Source: Darksidea phi | Taxonomy: Eukaryota > Ascomycota > Dothideomycetes > Pleosporales > Lentitheciaceae | Length of the DNA stretch: 64,000 nt | NCBI GenBank assembly: GCA_030770425.1 | Contig: JASJFT010000057.1 | Coordinates: forward strand, 54,164-118,163 | Reading direction: 5' to 3' | Part shown: positions 49,199-58,732 of the stretch, one piece after another | Layout of the letters: every line of letters starts with the position of its first letter | Position numbering within the stretch: position 1 is the stretch's first letter | Program-made: the position numbers and the translations under genes | Notes under the pieces: model-generated | What the model was told of the DNA's origin: nothing | The model's input: the letters and a program-made list of their open reading frames with translations, nothing else | Database searches by the model: none

Positions 49199-49440
49199 CT
49201 CCTAAGCTCGATATAGGCTAGCTACTAAGTTCGATATAGGTCAGCCGCTGAGCTCTACATCAGCCAGCTACTGAGCTTGATATCAGCCAGCCGCTGAGCT
49301 CTACATCAGCCAGCTACTGAGCTCGATATCAGCCAGCCGCTGAGCTTGATATCAGCCAGCTACTGAGTTCGATATCAGCCAGCCGCTGAGCTTGATATCA
49401 GCCAGCTACTAAGCTCGATATAGGCCAGCCGCTGAGCTCA
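49199..49440. repeat. 23-bp subterminal array, right arm (inverted)
   Basis: About ten copies of the reverse complement of the left-arm unit, of the form AGCTCGATATCAGCCAGCTACTG, alternating two variants (CTACTG and CCGCTG endings). Confidence 0.8.
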
Positions 49441-49926
49441 CGCGATTAGTCGTCCAACCGCGAGGGCTGTTGGGTTTGCTATACTACTAGGCTCTAGATA
49501 GTATATAAAATAATAAGAGAATTAATTTTTTTAAAATATTTCTATAAAAAATTATGAAAAAATTATAAAATATTTTAGATAAAAATTGTAAATAATTTTT
49601 TTTTTTTTTTCTTAAAATTAGGGCCCCGCGCCCCCCTAATCGCGTGGTATTCTGGGCCCTAATTAGGGCCCCGCCGGGCCCCCCTAATTTAGGGGGGACT
49701 GGAACCGTAGTGTGGTGAGTAAAATGGCTCAGGCACTCACAATCCCGCCATCGGACATCGATACCGACAAGGCGTTATTTGTTTACGGCGTTGACTCCTG
49801 GTTGGAGTTGAGTTAAGGAATTGGATGGTGAAGGAGTTTGGGTCTGAGATTGCGGTTTTTGATATTATGGATGGGATTACGATTGCGGGGATCGGCGCCC
49901 TGGTAGTAGAGCGGAGGCGCGAATAG

Positions 49927-52102
49927 CAAGTAGAAGATATATAGGCCTTCTTTTACTCTTTACTATCTAGCTTTATATAAAAAATTGGATTTTCATTCAT
50001 TTCAAAATTTCAGTTAGCCCACCATTAGCGTGCAAGCTATCATGTGAAAAATCAGCTACCGTGCAGCTGAACAGATAACACGTCGCACGACACTAACTTG
50101 GCATATGTCCATCTTGTCTTCCGACGATAGCAGAATCAAGCAATGTTTCTTCAAGCGCGAAGCTTTCGTTGCTGGCATGATTGTGGCGTGCTTTTATTTG
50201 TAGGCCCAAATATCTAGGACACGGTGCAAAGCTCAGGCAGCGGGATCCAAACACACGATTTCCTTTCTCCGCACATTTTCCCTCTCGGCATTCCTCAATA
50301 ACATCGTCTTCCAGCAAGAAATATCAGTAAGCGGAAACCTCTGTCGTTGTGCAAACTGGCTACTAGGCTTTTGGCAGAAATGTGTTTTAAAGCGGCCCAA
50401 GGCACGAAATACCGGAAATGCAATCAGAAGGTGGAGGGGGTAGAGAAAGCTTACGAATGCACGCTCAAACCGAACGGTCTCGAATGTGCGAACCCTCCAT
50501 ACAACCATTCTATCACCGATAATGTCGTCAATGACTGTGGCGATGGAGTGGAGACGGGCGGACCCGGCAGAGAACAACTTCAACGGATGCGCGACAGCAC
50601 CATCACTGCACATGATCCAATTCCGATCGTAAAACCGACTAACAACCTCCCACGTACAACTGCTACGTGGGCGAAGTTGTCATGGTCTGGATCTCCAACC
50701 AACACGTCCTGCTGCACGCCTGCTCCACACCAAGCTCTAGTCCTGAAGTGTGTCGGTTGCCACTCGTGCCCCGCGGCGAAGCGCGACGTGCCCCTCTCGC
50801 CGACGTTGATTCTAACCACGAGCGCAAGATATGTTCGTGTCCGATGATACTGACCGCGACACACCCGCGCGCGGATCGGGTCTGCGAGCTACGCGGCGGC
50901 TGCGAGCCGGCTCATAGACGACTCCAGGCCCGCGCACTCTGGGGGACGCAGGCGACAGGGAGTGCGAAGGCGCTACGGCTCTTCGACGAGGTTTGGAGGC
51001 CATACAAGGAGAGTGATATTTGTGACGGGGGTTGAAGCGGATATGGACGGAAGCGCAAATGGCCAATGGCCCTTACTTTGCGGCAGACGATAGGGTTGTA
51101 ATAGTAAACCAGAAAGAGAAGGATCCAGATAGCTCTTCCCGGGTAGCATCGCCGTGCTAGCTTCCGCGTCCTCACTGATGATAACGGAACCGAGCTCGGG
51201 CTTGAGAACACCACCACCTTAACATCCCTCACCTAGGAAAAAACAAGAAAGAGTGCCAAAAAAAAATGCTGTAGAATGAATGCGATACTTGTAGGGTGTA
51301 TCAACCCTCGGTGTGCTTTTCGAGCATGGCTGCAGAAGTGACGGCGGACGTGTTCGTGCAGATAGTTCTTTACTCTTTCTTGACCACAAAGCAAGGTTGT
51401 AGAAGCGACAGTGGATCTATTCGTGTAGATGATCTATTATTGACCACAATGCATGTGCTAAACGAGTCCCTCGAGGCTGAGGCCGACTCCCGAGCCGCCC
51501 CACCCTGTCTCCGTCCCTTAAACAACACAATGAGCCCAAGCGGAACATGCGCGCGATGGCCAATCCGTCTAGGACATACAGGCGGAACTTGTAAGGCTTG
51601 CATACGAGAAGATAAAAAGAGTAGTTGGGAGTGCACCGACCGGATCAGCCGCTAGCGCACGACCACACCGATGGGTGTGCCACCTCCGGGCGCTTAAGCT
51701 ATTCTCCTATTGGTGCCCTTCACGGACGCAGTCCTCCATTCCGAAACATGCGTAGCCGCCGCAAGTGAGTGATAGTATCTTCTCGGCGCTTCCATCATCG
51801 AATCCGGACTTGATATCACTCTACCAAGTGCTCCACCTAGTGCTTAGTCGTTTCATGTAGTAGCGCCCAGGGTTATGCCACGATGCTGTGGTAAGGTGTA
51901 GGTTGGTTCATAAACGTTCGTCCGTCCTCTAGTTTATGGGTCAGAGGATCTGGATCCACTCGTCCTACACGCGTCCTTCCTTACACTTTCAACTTCCAGG
52001 CTGTGCCTGTTCATCATTAACCACGTGCCGGCCACAGTACTTCATCTTTGCACCCCCTAGAAAGTCAACCAACGTAATCAATCACTCGAAATTGCCAACA
52101 AC
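49927..52102. other. no recognisable gene
   Basis: Several overlapping ORFs of up to 166 codons on both strands (50093-51655). None shows a family motif, a convincing start or a splice pattern, and they shadow one another. A short A run lies near 51258. Confidence 0.45.
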
Positions 52103-52435
52103 ATGCACTTCCAACTTTTCATGCTCGTCACCGCATATGTGGCCTCCGTGGTTGCTGCGCCTCTTCCAGTTACCCCAATCGACGCGCCGGCCGAAGGATT
52201 TACGATGCGAGATTTTGAGGCTACTGCTCCTATATACGCCCCAGATAACCATCCGCAAGCAAAGCAGACCGATGGTGAAAGACAGAATACAAAGCGCCAG
52301 GGTGACCTCGCCTATGTGTCTGAGAACGTCAACGCAAAGCGCCAGGGCGACCTCGCCTATGTGTCTGAGAACGTCAACGCAAAGCGCCAGGGCGACCTTT
52401 CCCAGGTGTCTGAGAACGTCAACGCAAAGCGCTAG
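52103..52435 (+). CDS. secreted kexin-processed repeat peptide precursor (KEP/RiPP-like)
   Basis: 110 codons, no intron. Residues 1-20 form a signal peptide (MHFQLFMLVTAYVASVVAAP). A spacer of about 45 residues ends ERQNTKR. Three tandem 15-residue units follow: QGDLAYVSENVNAKR twice and QGDLSQVSENVNAKR once, each a 45-bp DNA repeat (52298-52432). Each unit ends in the dibasic KR recognised by Kex2-type proteases, so three 13-mers would be released, with N-terminal Gln able to form pyroglutamate. A fourth unit begins at 52433 but its first codon is TAG (CAG-to-TAG), ending the frame; a second TAG follows. This is the layout of fungal KEP precursors, including dikaritin RiPPs and alpha-type pheromones. 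The core matches no peptide I know, and no UstYa/DUF3328 gene is visible nearby. Confidence 0.65.
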   Translation: MHFQLFMLVTAYVASVVAAPLPVTPIDAPAEGFTMRDFEATAPIYAPDNHPQAKQTDGERQNTKRQGDLAYVSENVNAKRQGDLAYVSENVNAKRQGDLSQVSENVNAKR

Positions 52436-52838
52436 GGCGACCTTGCCTAGGTGTCCATGGCGATCTCTCTTCGAACACTCATACGAAGCGTGACTTTCAG
52501 ATTGGAAATTCCAGCAACGACAAGCTATAAAGGTGAAGCGACAGTGGCTATCAAGTGTACAAGACTGCACCACAAGTATGATCTGCGAAAGGCTTGCTAT
52601 TCTAGTGATTTGCCCAATGGAAAACCCTACATATGGATTCGTTCGTCTTGAGTGTTGTGTGGTTTGTTGAATGTGATCACCTCTCCTCACATTGCACGCT
52701 ACTAAGCAATGGTCGAGGTTAATAGTTGGTCAGACAGAAACGAATTAGATACAGAGAACTCACGGTTGATGATGATGACAAATTGTCATTACAAGCTGCA
52801 TAATCTATTGAATTGCTTTGGCATTGTCCTTCATGGCG
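52436..52838. other. decayed tail of the repeat-peptide gene, then intergenic
   Basis: The fourth 45-bp unit continues with two stops. Further on, in another frame, NTHTKRDFQIGNSSNDKL (about 52475-52530) again has a KR site and looks like a diverged extra unit. The rest holds nothing recognised. Confidence 0.4.
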
Positions 52839-55410
52839 TCAAATCCAACCCGGCTCCCGGCTTCCAAGTATCTTATGTGTGGGCTTGTCCGCAGGTTCAT
52901 AGCTTTTAAAAACACGAACTTCGGGCTTGCCATCTTTTTCAGGTATGGGCGGCAAAGGTGGTTCAGGCGGTGGTCGACCTGCGAACTTGTGGACAGAAGG
53001 ACTAGGTGAAAGCAGGTCTGAGATACGCCAGCCTTGATTAGGTAGCATCCGAGCATGCAGCTCTTTTGCCTTGGCTCGTGGAGTGCCATCCGCTTGGGAT
53101 GTCACAAGTTTTCGTTGCAGATTGTCAGGTAGCCCGTAAAGGAGCGTTGCGATAGCTGAGGTCTTCCAGACACCGACGTTATCTATCTCCTTCGAGGTAC
53201 GCACAATAGTGGCGACCAGGAAAATAAAGGTCATAAACAGAAGACCCACGGGAAGGGACAGCCAGGCCCAACGAACTTCAACATATGACTCTTCACTATA
53301 AGCCTTTCCAGTAACATTGTCCTTGCTTCTGGTTCGTATGATGTTCGCCATGGTGGTTGCCAGATCTTCCATGTGCTTTGTAATGTTGCGCGGTGCTCTC
53401 CAAGGATTGTTGTACAAAACCCTTTGGTAAGGGTGCTCATACCTCATCCTATACTTCATGAGAGGCATAGAGACGTTCGAATTTGATCCTTGATTCTTGT
53501 TCTTGACCTGAAGCGCGAAGTCATTGCTGCCGTTAATATTGACAGTTTCCATAGAGGGTAGATATGTGTCAAATAGGGTGAGAATATCGAAGGCAGTGTC
53601 GTTCGAAGCGCCGTAGGTGAGTGAGCCATTTTTTGCATCAGGGGATATAGTGATGTTTTGAGAATAGATATACTGCACAGCATTCGGCCTATCCTTTGGC
53701 GGAGGTTCGACTTTGATTTTTTCCCATGGATCGGGTCCAACAGTTTTATTGATGAAATAATCTGTGATTGTTTCGGTGTAGTCGGCCTGATGGTAGGACG
53801 ACTCGATCGTCTTGACGCACCAAGATACTACGCACTCGGTTGCCCGTGGCCTCTGGCGGCGGAATACACTAGCCAAGACCTTTTCTATTTCGGGTCCAAT
53901 CTGGTGGGGTAACGGCCACGAAATCAGTGAGGGGAACACGATGATCCTTGAACTTGATTGACCTGCATGTTGGTAGTAAGCGGCATCAGGCGCGTGGTCA
54001 GGATTTGACCGATAGGCTCATTTGTTGAAGAGTTGACCTGGTAGCCGGACATGAGAATCGGTATTGGACTGGTTACGTTTAAGAACCAACCGCAAATAGT
54101 TCCGTTTTCGTATAGATCGTAGGCGTTAGCTGTTGTAATCCAATCCAGTTGTGTTTGATGGCAGCCAAAATCCAACATGTCAGCGATGTCGGCACACTGC
54201 TGCAGAAACCGAGTGACTAATAAGGCTCCCATGTACAATCGCTCGTTGGGCAGGACAACGGTACGTCGGGCAGGGTATTGTTGCCAACGTGAACTTTTTG
54301 GACGCCGTAATCGAGGAAGAATTCGTCTATAGATGAGTCTAGATTCTTGTTTCGATTAAGCACCGGCGGTCCGTTGGAGAACTCAAGTGTTGTAGGAGGC
54401 GCGTAATGTACCACTCGAGGTATTGGCGCGTCCAGCGGTAATAGCTGCAATCGTTTGGTATTATGAAGAACTTGCTGAAAGAACGGGTCGAGTGCCATAG
54501 CAAAAGTTGTTATAGCCGCGCCGAGTGCAGTAAGAGTAGTGCCTTTAGTACGGACGAGTAGAAGAAAAGAGTCCCAAGGGCCTCGAGACGCGTTGTCGAA
54601 GATCTCAAAATCCCACATTTTCTTTGAGTTGCCTTGGAACCAGCTCCACTTTAACTGGCCTAGAGCCTCAGAAGCTGGCAAGAGTAGTGCTGCAGAGGCC
54701 ACTCTAGAGAGTATAGCAATGTAAGCGTTCAGAGTGATGGGCCATGTATTCGGGACCGGTTTGTTTTTCAGAACAAAAAGGGGGATAACGATTGCGGCCA
54801 TGCACATAGCGCTAACTATCCAGCTAATGATTTCAAGAAGCCATCTCTTTGCGACATTGCCAGAGGCATTGTAGTGCCAGATCTTTTGCTCGATGCGCTC
54901 GGCAAGGTTTGGTGAAGCACTTTCCGTGAATTCACCCTTCTCAGCCGTAGTAAGATTCTGGGATCCAGGCGATCGTATCGGACTAGGATCCGGCTCAAAC
55001 GGGGCTTCCGGAATACCAAGCCCGATTTCTCTCGTCTTGGTCCAATTCATCTCATCTGCGGGTGTATTTGGAATGGAAGAACAGCTTGTATGAGCTTTGC
55101 TGGTGGAATCACCATCGTCAAGAGTTGTTCATGGCGGAAGCGGAGATACCAATCGACGAAATCGTATTTGAGGCCCGCTTTCCGCGTTGAACTTCGATGG
55201 GAGGTGAGCAGGATGAGGCGTCTCTAGGCTGAGGGTCGGAACAGATAAATTTTCAGAAAGAGTAGGTGCGATCGAGCGATATGAAGGAGGTGCGGGCGAT
55301 GCGTGATTGTGCGTTCCCGGCTCTAGCTCCTCTGTGACATCCAAACGGATTGGTATACCCCAACTTCGTGACAAAATGAGTGGAGTGAGCAATGGGGATT
55401 CAGACATCAT
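52839..55410 (-). pseudogene. DUF3176 membrane protein, several lesions
   Basis: Large fungal plasma-membrane protein of the DUF3176 family; function unknown. The N-terminal disordered part (MSESPLLTPLILSRS, from about 55410) runs in frame through a TGA at 55131-55129 (CGA-to-TGA is possible). It continues into the conserved block RWLLEIISWIVSAMCMAAI, PNTWPITLNAYIAILSRVAS, EALGQLKWSWFQGN and SRGPWDSFLLLVRTKG. After SDCTWEPY a TAG and a frameshift (about 54220) lead to DMLDFGCHQTQLDW. Two more frame changes (about 53930-53980) lead to RATECVVSWCVKTIESSYH. The last TM is AWLSLPVGLLFMTFIFLVAT, followed by a proline-rich tail. If translation starts at the downstream Met at 55050, the first stop is irrelevant, but the later lesions remain unless they are sequence errors. 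Confidence 0.8.
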
Positions 55411-56884
55411 AGAGCAGGTACCACCGGCGCCGAAAGAGACAGTACTAGAGATCTGAAAAGATATCAATGAGAATCAGGTACGAAGTTATTGACTAGACTG
55501 GTGGTGTAGGATCACAAAACGCTAAAGATATATCTACTGGTAACTGACTCTGCATAGTAGGCGCCGTTGCGGCTCGGTGCCCACAATTATTTTCGCCGGT
55601 CTCCGGTATATGGCGACGAGTCTACGCCGCATTCAGGCAGCGGGGCCCTCGACGAAGCAAGCGAAGATCTGATGCGCGTATAGTAGCGCTAAAACACGCC
55701 TTGAGAGCCTATTGATCTCGACAGTGTAAGCGCTCTGCTGAATCCTTCGGGTCGAAACATGTGTGAACGCGCTCGCACATCTCCAGACGCGGCACAGCAT
55801 GTTGGCATGAGACGACAACGTCCTTCTGCAAGCCACATGTAAGAGAAACTGTCACCCTGCCGTCGGCGAGGTCTTCAGAGAAAAACCCAGTATCGGGCGT
55901 CGGGAACGAGTGACCATCGTTATCGGAAATGCCCGGGTAGCTGACTGCCCGCCTCGATGATGCATGTGCGTCGAATTCTCTGCGATCCGCGATGCTAACC
56001 TCAAATTTCCAAGCTTCCGCAGAACAACACAAAGCCTTTTCAATGAGAAATGTTCTAACAAAGAACGATATAAGTACTCGTCAGAGTAGCTGGTTTTCCC
56101 ACTCACCGCGCGCCTACTTGTTGGATCCCAGTATTCATTCTTCCGACCCACTAAACTCACATTTAATCCTCGCTCGTACCCGAGGTATATTTTCGTTTCG
56201 CGTTCACTCCATGGGGTCCTCGCTCGGGAATACCGTGAACGTCACATGCGAGATTCCAGAAATCGTCGGTCGAGGAATTTGGACATAATAACTGTCGTGT
56301 CCTTTCAATAGTGATCGCTTTGCGTTTGCCATTCTTCACATTCTGTGCAGCAATGCGCAGATCAGAGATGTCAACCCTGGCGAGGAGGCATTACGCCCGT
56401 TGCTTCCAGCAACGAAGGGGCCTGTTATTATGCGTTGTGTCGGTTAACGGGTGGCGGGTTGCTGCGCCACGCAGCACCAGCGCCCATAATATACCAAACA
56501 CGGTGTTGAGAAAAATGGCGGAGCGGACAAGAAAACTGAAAAATACAGTGTTCAGTCCCATTAACCCTAACCCTAACCCAAAGTGCTGCGAATAGAAGTT
56601 AAGGGACGGAAGGAAGTCCTCCGCACCTTTCATGATGCCCTTCCGATGCACGCGCATATATTGATGTACGGCGCAGTCTTGTGTAACCGCACCACATCCT
56701 CAGCTTGCAGCTGAATCGTAGGAAAATGGCGCACTTAGGTTTCGGGGTCCGAAGGCAAAATAGGTAATAAATGATCGACGCTGTAACGGGAATGAACGCC
56801 TCATATGCAGACGCCAGCGGGGATTCAGTGAGTATGGATTGCGCGAGCTGCTCGTGCGACCTCAGACCAGGCTTGTTCGGTCCC
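55411..56884. other. no recognisable gene; contains telomere-like repeat
   Basis: ORFs up to 107 codons overlap on both strands without motifs. The only notable item is the interstitial CCCTAA repeat at 56561-56579. Confidence 0.5.
56561..56579. repeat. interstitial telomeric repeat
   Basis: TTAACCCTAACCCTAACCC: three tandem CCCTAA/TTAGGG units, the usual filamentous-fungal telomere motif, in the middle of the scaffold. Confidence 0.75.
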
Positions 56885-58315
56885 TCAGTGGGCTCCCCGA
56901 TGTGCCCGTTGAGGCGCCGGCGAGGGAATCGGCGCAGGCTTTGCCGCCTCGGTCCTCCGAATGCTATGATAATCCATATCTTCAAGGACGTACGTCGCGT
57001 CTACGGACTCTTGAGTTTCGGTTTGATTGTTGCTTGTGTAACCACGGAAAATTGCCTTCAGTGTGTTGAGCGGGGCTTGCGGCAGATTCTGTGTCGCGAT
57101 CTTCGGTACGGTTTCCCCGCTGCGCGTGTCGTTGGGCACATTGTCGTCGCCGCGCTGCGGGCTACGCCTACTACGGCTTGATGATCCAGAAAGCCGTAAA
57201 GTCGATAGAAGTCGACGGCCAAATCGCTGCATGATGCTTTCTTGCTTCCGTCTATCATTGTGTATGAGGTTGGTAATGAATACCCCACGAATCACAATGA
57301 CGGGGGTCATGATCAGAGAAATACACCCCTCGGTAATTGCCCAGTATGTGGCCCAAACTGGCACGGTTCCGCTTCCATCTTTCTCTGTATCTGTCGAAGA
57401 GCCGACCAGTCGAATCATGGCGCGGATGATCATAAAGACTGAAAGGCATAATCGCGCCGCGATGGAAAGCTTCTGAGAGAATGGCATCATGGATGTATTG
57501 AGAACGACGATTGGCACAGCGACAACTAGCGAGACAATTAGTATCGAATTCAGTGATCTGAAAGCTTGAGTAACCATAACGTACTGAGGATGTCGCACAA
57601 AATATCCATAACAGCCACGAGAACATTACCTGCAACACTCCTCGAGTGTTGGTGAGGGTTTTCCCGGCATCTGTCTTCGAAGAATCAGCTTGATCGAACC
57701 TCGAGTCAGAAACGGGGTTCATTTACTTGATCCAAAGTGCGGACAGATAATAACGGGATTAAGAACCGTATACACCCAGCAAACGACTAGTATACCAATG
57801 GTAGTCCAATAAAATCTCGTAATCCGTGTGGAGAGTCCCAAGATCAGAGTATAGAAGAAGTGCATGAATGCGAACTTGAACATGTAGACCAAGGTCCAAT
57901 TCATAGCAGCAAAAATCGTGGCCCACTTAAGCAGGTGTATCAGATCGGGTATTTCCTCTCTGAAAGGCACTGCGAATTTTTTGTTCATAGCTTCGACCAG
58001 ATACAGCGTGTTCAGTTCCTTGAGGCAAACGCCGAATGCCGCGATCAAGGTCATGATGGCAACAAGCACGAAACCATCGTCCCACCGAAGTTTGCGCCAC
58101 CCGAGGATGCGAATTGCGAAGCGAGCAGCAACGGAAAGAAGGGCAGCTCCGAAAAATACACTTGCTGAGATCTAGCAAGGTCAACTATAAGTCAGCGGCG
58201 GCACGGGGAATCGCATGCATACCACAAATGGTTTCTTATCAATTTTCCCAGCATGGTCAATTGCTTCTTGCCTCCCAGGAATGTAATGTGCCGGTGGGAG
58301 TTTTGACGGGTCCAT
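56885..58315 (-). CDS. rhodopsin-domain integral membrane protein, intact
   Basis: Third rhodopsin-domain protein, 422 aa, exons complement(58223-58315, 57727-58171, 57585-57674, 56885-57525). Introns are GT-AG in phase; the last has a TACTAAT branch site. It starts MDPSKLPPAHYIPGRQEAID. TM1/2: SVFFGAALLSVAARFAIRIL, then WRKLRWDDGFVLVAIM. TM3: WATIFAAMNWTLVYMFKFAF. TM4: YWTTIGILVVCWVYTVLNPV. TM5, formed by splicing: VLVAVMDILCDILIVAVPIV. TM6: SIAARLCLSVFMIIRAMIRL. TM7: VWATYWAITEGCISLIMTPV. A long Ser/Arg-rich tail follows. The acceptor of intron 2 (CGAAG) is the weakest call. It is divergent from P450-D across 417 bp. No stops. Confidence 0.85.
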
Positions 58316-58732
58316 GTTTGGGATGTTACGGTGGATATGAAAAAAAAAAAAAAAAAAAAAAGAAAGGATCAGAGGTGAAGAAGGATATGGAAGGCAACGT
58401 TGGTGATTTACCCACTCGTACCATGGTTTCGCATGCCGCGAAGCGGTGCAGCGAACAACTTAGGCGGGATTGCAGCAGGGCACACGGGGGTGGTACGGAA
58501 ACAGGTGCATTGCATGCAGGCAAGAAGACGGATTCGTTCGCCTTCTAGGGCCATCCAGACTGTTGGGTTAATTAATATCGGAAATAGATTGGATGTGGGA
58601 ACTACGCCGCAGGAAGGCGTTGGGTCATTCCTCTTATATCCAACGTCATCCGCCTAAAGACTCACTACCCTTCTCAACTCTACCTATTCTCTGCCCTCGA
58701 GCCGTCTCTTGATACTGATCAAAATAAGCGAC
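58316..58732. promoter_or_regulatory. divergent promoter region, rhodopsin-domain gene / P450-D
   Basis: 417 bp between two divergent ATGs. Includes a 22-base A run (58340-58361), usable as a nucleosome-excluding poly(dA:dT) tract, and CT-rich sequence before the P450 start. Confidence 0.45.

Larger units (their letters stand above)
48482..49712. mobile_element. non-autonomous CACTA-type foldback element, copy 1 (1,231 bp)
   Basis: Begins CACTACGGTTCCGAG and ends ACTGGAACCGTAGTG, giving a 12-bp perfect terminal inverted repeat starting CACTA. Duplicated flanking TG: taking out the element and one TG restores GCG TTG GTG AGT (ALVS) and joins the KR-ACP linker in frame. Inside, from the left: GC-rich CCTAAATTAGGGG palindromes, a 12-bp tandem TATTAGGTATAG array (48640-48715), perfect palindromes, and a 23-bp subterminal array (48826-49020). 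After a central loop come the inverse-oriented 23-bp array (49199-49440), an A/T-rich run and GC-rich palindromes. No ORF. TIR sequence and 2-bp duplication fit the CACTA (EnSpm) superfamily. Confidence 0.85.
42119..49926 (+). pseudogene. HR-PKS relic 3 (KS tail - AT - DH - MT - ER - KR - ACP), split by a foldback element
   Basis: Third highly reducing PKS. KS tail: KAILILERGIIPPNALF, an intron at 42233-42281, then RRLSINSFGFGGLNSHVIL. AT has CFVFTGQGAQYTGMG, an intron near 42850-42916, GHSSGEIVAAYA and AYHSPAM. DH keeps ADHIV and HPATLDSAFQ but has lost about 60 residues between halves. MT has RILEVGAGTGSMT, ER HSATGATGQLAVMLAQALG, and KR YLIVGGFGGIGRAV with Tyr in SQCNYSSG. ACP is at 49715-49926 (VYGVDSW). 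Lesions include frameshifts near 42695, 43521, 44050, 45310 and in the ACP just after the Ser, a TAG at 45128, and the 1,231-bp insertion at 48482. Its DH and MT resemble PKS relic 2 more than relic 1. Confidence 0.9.

Noticed and set aside
50093..51655. Cluster of ORFs up to 166 codons on both strands
   Set aside because: Mutually overlapping, no domain motifs, no plausible intron structure; reported only as an unassigned stretch.
52082..52690. 202-codon minus-strand ORF with tandem repeats (VALALCVDVLRHLG type)
   Set aside because: Antisense shadow of the 45-bp repeat in the secreted peptide gene; the plus frame has the signal peptide and KR sites.
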